This document shows positions 8,128-17,046 of a stretch of 33,332 nucleotides of DNA, one piece after another. The position numbers were made by a program, and so were the translations under genes. The stretch covers positions 1-33,332 of the forward strand of contig JAJFIU010000134.1 of the NCBI GenBank assembly GCA_021774695.1. Reading direction: 5' to 3'. The DNA is from Alphaproteobacteria bacterium (lineage in GTDB: Bacteria; Pseudomonadota; Alphaproteobacteria; Sphingomonadales; Kordiimonadaceae). The notes under the pieces are model-generated. The model saw only the letters and a list, made by a program, of their open reading frames with translations. It did no database searches and had not been told where the DNA came from. The number at the start of each line of letters is the position of its first letter. The first letter of the stretch is position 1.

Positions 8128-9810
8128 TCATTTACAACCGGCACCAATGGCTGCTGCGGTCGAGGCTTGTTCAATCAGATCACCCTCCTGCAATGCGTAT
8201 GCGACATCCATGCCTTCAGTGACCCGGCCAAAAACCGTATAACGCCCATCCAGATGCAGATTGTGCGCTGTATTAATGAAAAACTGGGCGCTGCCAGTGT
8301 CTGGCCCCGCGGTTGCCACACCAACAGTGCCTACTTCGTGCGACTGCGCGCCCCATTCCTCGCGGATCGTGCCCCAGCTGGCCAAGCTAAAGTCTTCGGA
8401 CTGCCCAGCCTGGGTGACAAAGTTTGGGATAACCCGGTGCCACAGCATACCGTCCAGTTTTCCAGCATCCGCCAGCAGCATAAAATTAGCTGCAGCATAA
8501 GGCGCGTTTTGCATGGGCGCGATACAGATCGTGCCGCGGGTTGTTTTTAACACCAGCGTTCGCTCGCTATATGACTGGAGCAATGAGGCTGACGGCGTTT
8601 TACGCGGCTGTCTGATCGCCTCAATCGACGGATCCAGCGCGATGGTAGCTTCGCGTCCACGAATGGTTCCCGGATTAGCCGCCGCATATGACAATAAAAT
8701 AGCCTTACCCTCTTCTGTGCCAGCAAGCATCCCCAGCGCGACAAAGGCACGGTAATAATCGTCTCCCGCAATCCACGCCTGCGCTACCGGCAAGGCCTGA
8801 TCCGGCGCACGCTGCGTCAATCCGCGCAACGCTGTCACCGCAACCCAAGAATTCTCATCATTTGTCAGTGCAGCAACCCGCGCCGTTATCGCATTATCGG
8901 CCTGATCGCGCGCTGAAAGCGCAGATACCGCCAAATGGCGGAACACAGCATCCGAATGTCCAAGCATTTTACCGATTAGAGCCATACTATCTTCGTCTGA
9001 AAGTTGACCAAGTCCGCGAAGCGCGCTCATCGCCAACAACGAGTCTGCGTTTGAAGCCAGTGCGGTCAGAAACGGACCGGCGGCATCGCCGAACTGGGCT
9101 AACACTTTGGCAAGCACATACTTTTGTGTGCCCGACGCAGCACGGTCTAGGGCAGCAGCAACCGCATCCGGCGTATAAACCGCATTCAGTCCTGCCAGTC
9201 TCGCCAACAGATAGGCGGCTTGAAGTCCAGCGGACCCCGGTGCTGCGGCATACTCCAGCAACAGATCAAAATCCAGTGCGGGCAAATCCGTGGGCGAAAG
9301 CCCTGAATAGGTGATGCTCTGCATCAGGCCGTATAAGGCCGCTGCTTTTACCGCGTCAGAGGCTTCGCCTTTCAGCACCTGAGCAACCAGTTCAGCATGT
9401 TTGTGGCGGTCAACTTCTGCGGTTGTAAAGGCAAATGCCTTAAGAGCTGCGACTTGCACGACGGCCGACTGCGAAGCGGCAGCCAACGGATATATTGCAG
9501 CGAAGGCGGCAGTGTCGCGGCAGTTGGCTAAACCGGCGAGTGCGGCAATAATGGTCTCAGCATTGTCACTGGACAAATAGGGGCGAATCAATGGGCATGC
9601 CTCAAGGCCGTTCAATCCCCATAGTCGCAGCGCATCGTGATCACCTGCATTAACCGCAGTTCCCAGCAATGGGCTTGCCACATCGCGCCGATCCACGGCC
9701 TGCCTGACAGCGTCATAATCAGCGTGTCTGACTTGAGCTGTGGCGATGCCACTGACGCCAACTAAGATTAAAGATAATGCTGTGATAACAGAATGATAGA
9801 CACGAATCAC
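8128..9810 (-). CDS. Exported HEAT-repeat protein with C-terminal cyclophilin domain
   Basis: A 560-residue protein when started at GTG 9810. That start has GGGGGAG at 9818-9824 and yields a signal peptide (VITALSLILVGVSGIATAQ). An ATG at 9903 would put 31 unlikely residues in front. Residues about 30-390 are alanine- and leucine-rich helical pairs of HEAT/armadillo type. Residues about 410-545 are a cyclophilin-type peptidyl-prolyl isomerase: LKTTRGTICI, LWHRVIPNFVTQAG (catalytic Arg, with Phe and Gln), SAQFFIN and HLDGRYTVFG. It probably folds or holds envelope proteins in the periplasm. The fusion of a repeat scaffold to a PPIase suggests a dedicated client. It is 40 bp upstream of the LytTR gene, same strand. 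Confidence 0.88.
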   Translation of the reverse strand: MIRVYHSVITALSLILVGVSGIATAQVRHADYDAVRQAVDRRDVASPLLGTAVNAGDHDALRLWGLNGLEACPLIRPYLSSDNAETIIAALAGLANCRDTAAFAAIYPLAAASQSAVVQVAALKAFAFTTAEVDRHKHAELVAQVLKGEASDAVKAAALYGLMQSITYSGLSPTDLPALDFDLLLEYAAAPGSAGLQAAYLLARLAGLNAVYTPDAVAAALDRAASGTQKYVLAKVLAQFGDAAGPFLTALASNADSLLAMSALRGLGQLSDEDSMALIGKMLGHSDAVFRHLAVSALSARDQADNAITARVAALTNDENSWVAVTALRGLTQRAPDQALPVAQAWIAGDDYYRAFVALGMLAGTEEGKAILLSYAAANPGTIRGREATIALDPSIEAIRQPRKTPSASLLQSYSERTLVLKTTRGTICIAPMQNAPYAAANFMLLADAGKLDGMLWHRVIPNFVTQAGQSEDFSLASWGTIREEWGAQSHEVGTVGVATAGPDTGSAQFFINTAHNLHLDGRYTVFGRVTEGMDVAYALQEGDLIEQASTAAAIGAGCK

Positions 9811-10029
9811 TGGAATGCTCCCCCAAGACTTCCCGCTCTTAAACCTGTCGACCGCACTTATATTCAAACATGAGTATCCACATAAGGTATGCGTTAAGCG
9901 CATGGCTGGTTTGTAATTTAAACGGGTTTTAATGTCGTTTGTACCAACCTATATACACGTCATCGCCAACGGGCAATCACAACAGTGAACGTCCAACGGC
10001 AAAAAGTTTTGACGGTTTACCGTCATAAT

Positions 10030-10152
10030 GGCCGGTCCTGACACTCTCCCCCCCTCCCCCTTCGTCAGGGCCGGCCAATTAATTTCTGAGATGTATTTCA
10101 GAATTAACTCCCCCTAGTAAGTCTGGCTCCACTTTTGTGGAGCCTTTTTTTT
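10030..10152 (+). ncRNA. Candidate C-rich small RNA (anti-Shine-Dalgarno type)
   Basis: This stretch has no gene but is highly structured. A 13-bp stem with one G-U wobble pairs 10030-10042 with 10064-10076 and exposes a 21-nt pyrimidine loop (10043-10063) containing CCUCC. A second stem pairs 10079-10089 with 10098-10107. An unpaired CUCCCCC follows at 10109-10115. A strong terminator closes it (10125-10152). No plus-strand gene lies upstream, so the terminator needs an RNA. Loops carrying CCUCC-type anti-Shine-Dalgarno motifs are known from alphaproteobacterial small RNAs such as the alpha-r14/NfeR1 and CcsR groups; membership is not shown. The transcription start is not resolved: no convincing promoter was found, although a perfect inverted repeat TGACGGT-TT-ACCGTCA ends 5 bp before the first stem. 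Confidence 0.6.
10125..10152 (+). terminator. Strong orphan rho-independent terminator
   Basis: GGCTCCAC (10125-10132), loop TTTT, GTGGAGCC (10137-10144), then eight T residues. It works only on the plus strand, since the minus direction has no T-run, and both flanking genes are on the minus strand. It therefore ends an unannotated transcript. Confidence 0.9.
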
Positions 10153-10227
10153 GACTTCATTTCACTAGATAGAAGACAATGTTGGCATAGAGGCCTAGCC
10201 TTTGAGAGCGCATAGGTACCGGGTAGT

Positions 10228-11130
10228 TTAAGGCTTCAAATCTGCTGAAAAGCTCTCAACAAACTGTAGAAATTTTGACACCTCAACCATATCCGCCCCA
10301 ACATACCGGACAGTGCGAGCATCAATACGCTCAACTATTGGCAAATAGGCTAATACTTCAGAAGGCTGATAACTTTGGAAAGTAATATCCAGCTGAATTG
10401 GTCCCTTTAGTGTGTAGGGTTTTAATTTGCCAATTTTAGCCATCCCTTTTGCAGCTTTTTCAGCGATCACTGCTTTTGCTGCAGTCGGCAACAATGTTCT
10501 GCCCGAATGAAAACCATATGCCCATTTAACAACAGCTTGTTCAATATCGCCGATCAGGGATGCCGCTTCACTGGTTGCTGTATTGTCGCCAGAAATCATG
10601 AGGATTGGCACGTCAAAATGCCCGGCAATTGCTGCGTTAAAGCTGGCCTCTGACATCGACACACCATTTAACTTGACCGCAGCCAAATGTGCGCTCGACA
10701 TTGTATGCGCCCGAATACCATCGCTGTTTGTAGCACTTGCGTGATACCCAATAAAAAATACACCATCGAACGTGTCGTCAATGCCTTGCATCATGCCGAA
10801 AGGCCGAGGCCATGAACGAACCAATTGTACTTTTTGATTAAGTTCATCAACTAAAAGGCCTTGGCCGTTTCCGTGGGAATCACTGACCAAAATTTCAGTT
10901 GCTCCGCTTTTAAAAGCAGCCTCAATGGCGGCATTCACCTCGGCTGTATAAATCTTACGAAACTTCTCATACTCAAACCCGCCAGGGCCTAGCTGGTCCA
11001 TAGTTACAGCTCCGGCAAGGCCCTCCATATCAGCAGATATATATATTTTCTTACCGTCTTCAGCACCCGCCGGCGCAACGCTTATCAATGTAAAGCACAC
11101 CAAAAAGGTAATCATTTTCCCGAATTTCAT
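10228..11130 (-). CDS. Exported M55 family (DppA-like) D-aminopeptidase
   Basis: A 300-residue protein with a signal peptide (about 1-23, cleaved after AGA) and an M55 peptidase domain: SADMEG at 32-37 (metal ligands D34 and E36), SDSHGNG with H86, IGYHA with H130, and a conserved Glu in the SMSEASFN region. M55 enzymes such as Bacillus DppA are zinc D-aminopeptidases cutting D-Ala-D-Ala-type peptides; an exported one could recycle peptidoglycan peptides. The ribosome site is AGGGGGA, complementary to 11138-11144. It is divergent from the DUF885 lipoprotein gene, and the pair may share a 192-bp control region. D-specificity is family knowledge, not proven here. Confidence 0.88.
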   Translation of the reverse strand: MKFGKMITFLVCFTLISVAPAGAEDGKKIYISADMEGLAGAVTMDQLGPGGFEYEKFRKIYTAEVNAAIEAAFKSGATEILVSDSHGNGQGLLVDELNQKVQLVRSWPRPFGMMQGIDDTFDGVFFIGYHASATNSDGIRAHTMSSAHLAAVKLNGVSMSEASFNAAIAGHFDVPILMISGDNTATSEAASLIGDIEQAVVKWAYGFHSGRTLLPTAAKAVIAEKAAKGMAKIGKLKPYTLKGPIQLDITFQSYQPSEVLAYLPIVERIDARTVRYVGADMVEVSKFLQFVESFSADLKP

Positions 11131-11322
11131 AACGACATCCCCCTAAACTAACTTGCTAGCCAGTGACCTTTAACAATGGCTAATTTCATACCTTAGCTTA
11201 CTTAAAAACTTAATCCACCCTGCCAATGCTGCAGTCCACCGCGCTTTTCTTGACTTGTGCTTTCTTTCGGGCAACGGTTCGCCAAATTTTCTGGGCAATC
11301 ATTTCAACTAAAGAGAGACACC

Positions 11323-13215
11323 ATGAACCGATCATTCAAACCATCTTTGAACCGCCTTGTCATCGCCCTGATGGCATCAACTGCGCTTGCTGCCTGCGAA
11401 CCCGCCAGCAACACCGCGAACCAAGGACCCGCAACTGAAGTGGTTTCCGCCAGCGTTATGGCAGCCGAAACAGCACGCCTGAATGAATGGTTCGAGGGCC
11501 AGTTTGAAACCGAACTGAATTTCAGCCCTATCGCGCTTACCTTTTTGGGCCGCAAAACAGACAATGACAAAATTGATGATTTTTCTGCTGAAGCCCAGGA
11601 CCTTCAGCTAGCGTGGAAACGCGCAAGTGTGGCCGAAATGAAAGCCAGCTTTGACTACGCAAAACTAAACGATGATGCCAAAACGTCCTATGACATCTGG
11701 GCCTTCCAACTGGCAGCCAGCGAGGCCGCCAACACATACCGAACTAACGGCTATATATTTGAGCAAATGAATGCCACCCACAGCTTCTTCCCGCAGTTAT
11801 TGATAGCATTCCACCGGGTAGAGGACGGCGCAGATATGGATGCCTATATCTCGCGGATCAAAGCAACCGCCGTTGCGCTTGATCAGTTGATTGCTCTATC
11901 AAAAGAAAATGCCGCCACGGGTGTGCGCCCACCGCGTTTTGCTTTTGAAGGTGTTCTGGATTCAGCACGCCAAATTATCGCAGGCGCGCCGTTCAGCGAC
12001 GGTGAAGACAGTTCCATATGGGCAGATGCACAAAGTAAAATCAAAACGCTATTGGAGGCAGGCACTATTGACCAAGCCAAAGCAGACCAAATGACCATTG
12101 CCGCCAGAACCGCCCTGATCGATGACTGGATGCCTGCATACGCGCGGTTGATCACGTGGCTTGAGGAAGACATCAAAAACACCACCGAGGTGGGCACCGG
12201 CGTTAGCGCTCTGCCAAACGGCGAGGCTTACTATAACGAGCGGCTTGCCAACCATACCACGACGAACATGACCGCCGACGAAATCCACCAACTTGGCCTC
12301 AGCGAGGTAACGCGGATCCGCGCCCAGATGGAAGCTATTAAAGAAAGCGTCGGTTTTGAGGATGGTCTGGTTGCATTTTTTGCCTCGCTAAGGGAAAGCA
12401 AGGAAGATCGCCGCCACTATTACCCGGACACCGACGAAGGCAGACAGGGTTACATCGATGATGCAACAGCGGCGATAGACAACATCAAATCAAAGCTGCC
12501 CGATTATTTCGGCATTCTGCCAAAAGCTGATTTGGAAGTTCGGCGCGTGGAACCATTCCGCGAGCAAGCCGGTGGGGCGCAGCATTATTTCCAGGGCACA
12601 CCAGACGGGTCCCGCCCCGGCATTTATTATGCCCATTTGGCCGACATGACCGCCATGCCCAAGGGCGAGTTGGAAGTGATCGCCTACCATGAGGGCCTGC
12701 CGGGCCACCATATGCAAATAGCCATCCAGCAAGAGCTGGAAAGCGTGCCCACATTCAGGACCCAAGCCAACTTCAACGCGTACGCTGAAGGCTGGGGGCT
12801 TTATTCTGAGATTTTGGCCAAGGAAATGAGCGGCACATACGCAGACCCCTATTCTGATTTTGGCCGCTTGGGCTCGGAAATGTGGCGTGCAATACGGTTG
12901 GTGCTTGATACCGGGCTGCATTCCAAGGGCTGGACCGAAGAACAGGCTGTTGCCTATTTCCTCGCCAATTCTGCGATCACTGAGGCACAGGCGCGGTCAG
13001 AAGTTCAGCGCTATATGGTACTGCCGGGCCAAGCTACAGGCTATAAAATTGGTATGATCAAGATCCAGCAACTTCGGGCCAAAGCCGAAGCGGCGCTCGG
13101 CGACAAGTTCGACATAAAAGGTTTCCACGACACGGTGCTCGGCGGCGGCGCGGTGCCGCTCAGTGTACTGGAGCGCATGGTTGACCAATGGATCGCCAAA
13201 GTGAAGGCGGAGTGA
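11323..13215 (+). CDS. DUF885 family lipoprotein, putative zinc peptidase
   Basis: A 630-residue protein started at ATG 11323, which gives a lipoprotein signal peptide with lipobox LAAC; an upstream ATG at 11257 would spoil this. The DUF885 zinc signature HEGLPGHH lies at about 456-463, with a downstream conserved Glu in AYAEGWGLYSE. The mostly helical architecture resembles M2/M3-like metallopeptidases. It is likely lipid-anchored in the envelope and cleaves peptides or related amides; the substrate is unknown. AAAGAGAGA precedes the start. Divergent pairing with the M55 peptidase suggests a peptide-scavenging locus. Confidence 0.9.
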   Translation: MNRSFKPSLNRLVIALMASTALAACEPASNTANQGPATEVVSASVMAAETARLNEWFEGQFETELNFSPIALTFLGRKTDNDKIDDFSAEAQDLQLAWKRASVAEMKASFDYAKLNDDAKTSYDIWAFQLAASEAANTYRTNGYIFEQMNATHSFFPQLLIAFHRVEDGADMDAYISRIKATAVALDQLIALSKENAATGVRPPRFAFEGVLDSARQIIAGAPFSDGEDSSIWADAQSKIKTLLEAGTIDQAKADQMTIAARTALIDDWMPAYARLITWLEEDIKNTTEVGTGVSALPNGEAYYNERLANHTTTNMTADEIHQLGLSEVTRIRAQMEAIKESVGFEDGLVAFFASLRESKEDRRHYYPDTDEGRQGYIDDATAAIDNIKSKLPDYFGILPKADLEVRRVEPFREQAGGAQHYFQGTPDGSRPGIYYAHLADMTAMPKGELEVIAYHEGLPGHHMQIAIQQELESVPTFRTQANFNAYAEGWGLYSEILAKEMSGTYADPYSDFGRLGSEMWRAIRLVLDTGLHSKGWTEEQAVAYFLANSAITEAQARSEVQRYMVLPGQATGYKIGMIKIQQLRAKAEAALGDKFDIKGFHDTVLGGGAVPLSVLERMVDQWIAKVKAE

Positions 13216-13304
13216 GCAGCCGCCAACGGTCTGTTTAATAGTTGTTTGAAATTAGGCGTCAAACAACGCCGATTTTCAACACACCTGCAAGGAGGTAGGA
13301 AGTA

Positions 13305-14078
13305 ATGAAAACAATTCATGTTATTTGCCGAAGCACGATTTTTGTGTTTCTGTTCATGATTATGAGCGTGCAAACTAACGCATTGGAAACGCCAGCACCG
13401 GCAACCGGAAAGACAAGCGAAATAACATTAGTCACCGATGACGGTGTCTCGTTAAAGGGTACTTACTATGCCGCTGCAAAGCCCGGCCCCGCGGTGTTAT
13501 TCGTTCACATGTGCCGCCAAGATGCCGATAGAGCCACATGGTCAAATGTCGCTCAGCGATTGATGTCTTCCGGCATTCATTCGTTGGCCATTGATTTAAG
13601 AGGCTACGGCGAAAGTTCAGGTGGTGAGCCACCCTTTACGACAATGCAAAATTTCATATCGTTTTGGCGAACGACCGGTATGAACGACATTGAAGCAGCG
13701 GTGCAGTTTTTGAATAGCCAACCGGGCGTATTACCTGAAAATATAGGTGTTTCTGGTGCCAGCTGCGGCGTATTTATCGGGATCGAAGCTGCGCAGCGTT
13801 ACAGCAATATCAAGGCATTGGCGCTTCTGTCCAGGCCATTTGACGCCGAAGCGGCAAAACTACTTTCAACTATGGACGCCGTCCCGGTTTTGGGGGCAGC
13901 AAGCGAAGGTGACACACGTTCGTATCAGGCGATGAAAAGAGTTTTCCTCGCGACAACTAATGAACATAGTAGAAATATCCAGTTTAAAGGTGATGCCCAC
14001 GGAACCGACATGTTCAAACAGCAGGCTAGCCTTCAGGGCGAAATGGTTGATTGGTTCAAGCATTGGCTGTTGCGATAG
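13305..14078 (+). CDS. Exported alpha/beta hydrolase
   Basis: A 257-residue protein with a signal peptide (about 1-26) and an alpha/beta-hydrolase fold of the dienelactone-hydrolase/serine aminopeptidase kind: LFVHMC near the oxyanion strand, DLRGYGESSG, the nucleophile elbow GASCG (Ser about 153), an acidic residue in EGDT, and the late catalytic His in DAHGTDMF. The elbow has Cys directly after the nucleophile Ser. AAGGAGGTAGGAAGTA gives a near-perfect ribosome binding site for ATG 13305. It follows the DUF885 gene by 89 bp and may be co-transcribed. The substrate is unknown. Confidence 0.82.
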   Translation: MKTIHVICRSTIFVFLFMIMSVQTNALETPAPATGKTSEITLVTDDGVSLKGTYYAAAKPGPAVLFVHMCRQDADRATWSNVAQRLMSSGIHSLAIDLRGYGESSGGEPPFTTMQNFISFWRTTGMNDIEAAVQFLNSQPGVLPENIGVSGASCGVFIGIEAAQRYSNIKALALLSRPFDAEAAKLLSTMDAVPVLGAASEGDTRSYQAMKRVFLATTNEHSRNIQFKGDAHGTDMFKQQASLQGEMVDWFKHWLLR

Positions 14079-14192
14079 CATGTCAATTTCAACTCAAAAA
14101 AATACCGCGCGCTGCCCATAGCGACGCGCTACTCGCTGTATTATTCGGAACTTCCATATACAAACTGTCAAACTGAAGTTGAGGCAAAAAGA

Positions 14193-14291
14193 ATGAAAAC
14201 AACGTCCTTAGAAGTAAGCCTCGATGCCAAATCATCGGTTAGTGCCAATATCCGCTTCCTATTGGACGGCATCTGGCAGCCAACGATTTAA
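14193..14291 (+). CDS. Possible 32-residue small protein
   Basis: ATG 14193 to TAA 14291 would encode 32 residues (starts MKTTSLEVSLDAK), with GAGG about 9 nt before the ATG, in the 290-bp gap between the two hydrolase genes. No recognisable motif or membrane segment. It may be a real small gene or chance; the rest of the gap shows nothing. Confidence 0.22.
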   Translation: MKTTSLEVSLDAKSSVSANIRFLLDGIWQPTI

Positions 14292-14368
14292 GCAAAATTG
14301 GCAATCCGCCACCAACGCTCTAGTTACCCTAGAATGTAAATCATTCGTTAGTAAAAGGGGCACTTCAG

Positions 14369-15445
14369 GTGGCTATCTTGGTTAATATCGCACTGTACGG
14401 GGCAGCAGTTTTTGCCGTGGTATATTTTTTCGCACGCTTTTTTCTGCGCGGCCGCGATCTTTCTGCCCATGATGCGCCCATTCCGGTCACCTTCGACAGC
14501 CCAGCGCCGTCAGAGGCAGCCATCGGCGTAGATCAATATATCATTGAGCGTATGTCAAAGCCGGAAACGCTGGAAGCAACTCGAGAACGCTTTACCGAGA
14601 TGGGCCTAAGCCGCGAGTTTGACTGCACATTCGTATCCCAAACCGCTGAATTCGGCGGTCTGTCTGTACCCGGCGAATGGACCGTGTTTGATGGTGCAGA
14701 TCCGTCGAAGCGCTTGTTTTATATCCACGGCGGCGCTTTCATGCTGGGTTCGCCCATAAGCCACCGGCCGATCATTGCCAACATTGCCAAACGAACCGGC
14801 TGTGTTGTTTTTGCACCGGACTACCGCCTGATGCCAGAAAACAGGCGCAAAGCCAGCATTTTAGACAGTCGCACCGCATACCAGTGGATGCTGGAAAACG
14901 GGCCAGATGGGCCTTCAACTGCGGGAAAGATTGCCGTTGCCGGCGATAGTGCTGGCGGCAATCTAGCTCTGTGCCTAATAAACTGGTTACGCGACACTGG
15001 CTTGCGCATACCGGACGCTGTTGTTGCACTGTCTCCTGCCGCGGACGGCACCGCTTCAGGCCCTAGCATCCGCAGCAATCTACAAACTGACCATATGCTA
15101 CGCCGCCTAGCGACGCCAATGCTCAAAGTGCCCACATGGCTTCTGATGTGGATCATGTGGGCCACCAACCGCATTGTGCCTTCATCCCGGCTAATTTCGC
15201 CTTTGCATGATGATCTTGGCGGTCTGCCGCCAACGTTAATTCATGCCAGCACAGCTGAAATTCTGTATGACGACGCCAAGCGCTATACCAACAAAGCGGT
15301 CGCACAGGGCTCGCCCGTCACCCTGCAAAGCTGGCCGCACATGTGCCATGTGTGGCAGATGTTTGATGAAGTACTACCCGAGGCCAACCATGCTTTCGAT
15401 GAAATCGCCGCTTTCATGCACCAACACGGCGTTGCAAAAAAATAA
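14369..15445 (+). CDS. Membrane-anchored alpha/beta hydrolase, hormone-sensitive-lipase family
   Basis: A 358-residue protein starting at GTG 14369, with AAAAGGGG 8 nt upstream. Residues about 3-25 are one transmembrane anchor. The catalytic domain has the HSL-family (type IV esterase) oxyanion motif HGGAF (about 121-125), the nucleophile elbow GDSAGG (about 193-198), an acidic residue in the STAEILYDDA region and His in WPHMCHVWQMF. It would hydrolyse short- or medium-chain esters at the membrane. It stands apart from the upstream hydrolase by 290 bp, so is probably transcribed separately. Confidence 0.9.
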   Translation: MAILVNIALYGAAVFAVVYFFARFFLRGRDLSAHDAPIPVTFDSPAPSEAAIGVDQYIIERMSKPETLEATRERFTEMGLSREFDCTFVSQTAEFGGLSVPGEWTVFDGADPSKRLFYIHGGAFMLGSPISHRPIIANIAKRTGCVVFAPDYRLMPENRRKASILDSRTAYQWMLENGPDGPSTAGKIAVAGDSAGGNLALCLINWLRDTGLRIPDAVVALSPAADGTASGPSIRSNLQTDHMLRRLATPMLKVPTWLLMWIMWATNRIVPSSRLISPLHDDLGGLPPTLIHASTAEILYDDAKRYTNKAVAQGSPVTLQSWPHMCHVWQMFDEVLPEANHAFDEIAAFMHQHGVAKK

Positions 15446-15694
15446 CGCTTATATCCATATTCCGGCTGCGGGCTGCGCATTGCATCGCTGCGCATAGTGG
15501 TTACCGTCAATTGACCTCCGGTATCGGCGATACTGTCCCGATTTTAGTAGACTTCAAAGTCAATCACGTTTTTTACATGCGTAATCGCAACAGCGTTGCC
15601 CGCCAGCCTGCTACCAACTTTTAAAAGAACAAATATTATAGTATCATGGTCTCGTGCTAATCGCGTCGCCAACGCGGCGCTAAAGGGGGCTACT

Positions 15695-15901
15695 ATGAAA
15701 AGATGGTTCGGACCACGGAAGTTTGGATGGGGTGCCAGACCTGTCACATGGCAAGGGTGGCTGTCTGTTGCAGTTTATGTAGGGCTGCTGGTTTTGGTCA
15801 CTCGGTTTCTCGATATCGACACCGATGCTCGATGGACTGCAATCGGTTTAAGCACCGGCGCACTTTTGGCGCTTGTTTATTTCACCTATAAAAAAGAATA
15901 A
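15695..15901 (+). CDS. Small two-helix membrane protein of unknown function
   Basis: A 68-residue protein: a basic, Trp- and Gly-rich N-terminus (MKRWFGPRKFGWG) and two hydrophobic segments (about 23-40 and 48-63), ending in KKE. AAAGGGGG at 15682-15689 fits ATG 15695; the frame extends upstream but lacks a better start. I do not recognise a family. The preceding 250 bp contain an A+T-rich segment (TATTATAGTATC near 15635) that may hold its promoter. Confidence 0.6.
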   Translation: MKRWFGPRKFGWGARPVTWQGWLSVAVYVGLLVLVTRFLDIDTDARWTAIGLSTGALLALVYFTYKKE

Positions 15902-16074
15902 ATATTAGCTTCAACGCGACAATATTATTCATGAAAAAGCATTTGAAAATGAAATACTGCGTTGTACCAACCTACTTCAAAACGTAGGCCCTATGATTGA
16001 AAGCGGCACCCTATTCAAGGAAAACCGTGTCTTGGGTGCAATAGTGCTCAGGTGCAGTTAGGGCACCAGTCCCC

Positions 16075-17046
16075 CTAAAACCATTTAAGCTTTTTAAAGA
16101 CAAAAAACTGCACTGCAACAATGGCCACCAGAATGCCGCCAAAAATAGCGAAGGCATAGTCGTTTTCGGCTCCTGGAATGCCGCCAACATTAATGCCAAG
16201 CAGTCCGGTCAAAAAACCTAAGGGCAGGAATATTGCTGCGATGACCGACAACACATACATGTTTTTGTTAAGCCGGTCGGAAAGAATGGCGGCAAGTTCG
16301 TCTTTTATGATTTGCGCGCGCTCCCGGATAGCATCCAAGTCATCCACATAGCGCTTCACCCGGCTAAAGCTTTCCTGCAAATGGCGGCGATGCGGCTGAC
16401 TTAACCACGGAAGTTCAGAGCCATAAAGCTGCATGATCACATCGCGCTGGGGCGACATATAACGGCGGAATACAATCGCTTGCTTTCGCACGCTTACAAT
16501 ACCGCCGCGATGATCCGAGGATGCTGTCTCCAACACTGCTTCTTCAATATTGTCGGTTGCTTCATCAAGGGCGGCCAACGCCGGTTCAAACCGATTGAAC
16601 ATTTTTGCCACCAACTGCGCAACAAATTCGCCGGCATCCTGAGGGCCTTTGCCCTCCAGAAGCCTCCCTTCGATATCGCGCACGGCCTGCAAGCGGCGTT
16701 TGCGCACGCTGATAATACGGTTTTCGTCTATCCATAGACGAATAGAAACCATGTCTTCAGGGGCTGCATCCTCGTTAAGGTTAACGCCGCGCAGGAACAA
16801 AAGCGCGCCATCGTTAATTTCGGTAACGCGAGGGCTGGTTTCTTCCGCCAGAAGCGCTTCGGTGATAAAAGGGTCCAGATAAGCGATTTCGCGCTCCAGC
16901 CACCCCCGCGTATCCGGATGGTTGGCGTCCAGATGCACCCAGGCAATCTCTTTTGCTTTCAAATGCTCGCTAACGGCGCTCCCGGCCAAGGGTTTTGTCC
17001 CGCCCTGACCATCAAAATCATAGGCAAAAAGAATTGCCTCGCTCAT
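16075..17046 (-). CDS. CorA-type divalent cation transporter, ZntB-like
   Basis: A 323-residue CorA-superfamily protein: a large soluble N-terminal domain, a long stalk helix (about 200-260) and two C-terminal transmembrane helices. The pore motif reads GIN (LLGINVGGIPG) instead of the GMN of CorA magnesium channels; ZntB zinc transporters often carry GxN variants with this GG(I/V)P loop, hence the ZntB-like call. Its ATG overlaps the stop of the upstream MscS gene (ATGA), so they are translationally coupled. Direction and ion cannot be told from sequence. Confidence 0.88.
   Translation of the reverse strand: MSEAILFAYDFDGQGGTKPLAGSAVSEHLKAKEIAWVHLDANHPDTRGWLEREIAYLDPFITEALLAEETSPRVTEINDGALLFLRGVNLNEDAAPEDMVSIRLWIDENRIISVRKRRLQAVRDIEGRLLEGKGPQDAGEFVAQLVAKMFNRFEPALAALDEATDNIEEAVLETASSDHRGGIVSVRKQAIVFRRYMSPQRDVIMQLYGSELPWLSQPHRRHLQESFSRVKRYVDDLDAIRERAQIIKDELAAILSDRLNKNMYVLSVIAAIFLPLGFLTGLLGINVGGIPGAENDYAFAIFGGILVAIVAVQFFVFKKLKWF

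Noticed and set aside
10010..10029. TTGACG and CATAAT before the C-rich stem as a promoter
   Set aside because: The boxes are only 9 bp apart, too close for sigma70; the TGACGGT-TT-ACCGTCA palindrome better explains the pattern.
15544..15747. Minus-strand frame of 67 codons overlapping the small membrane protein gene
   Set aside because: It starts inside the plus-strand gene, has no family resemblance and no clear ribosome site.
9938..15974. TTGTACCAACCTA present at about 9939 and again at about 15963
   Set aside because: A 13-base match between two sites in 33 kb is expected by chance, and the contexts share nothing else.
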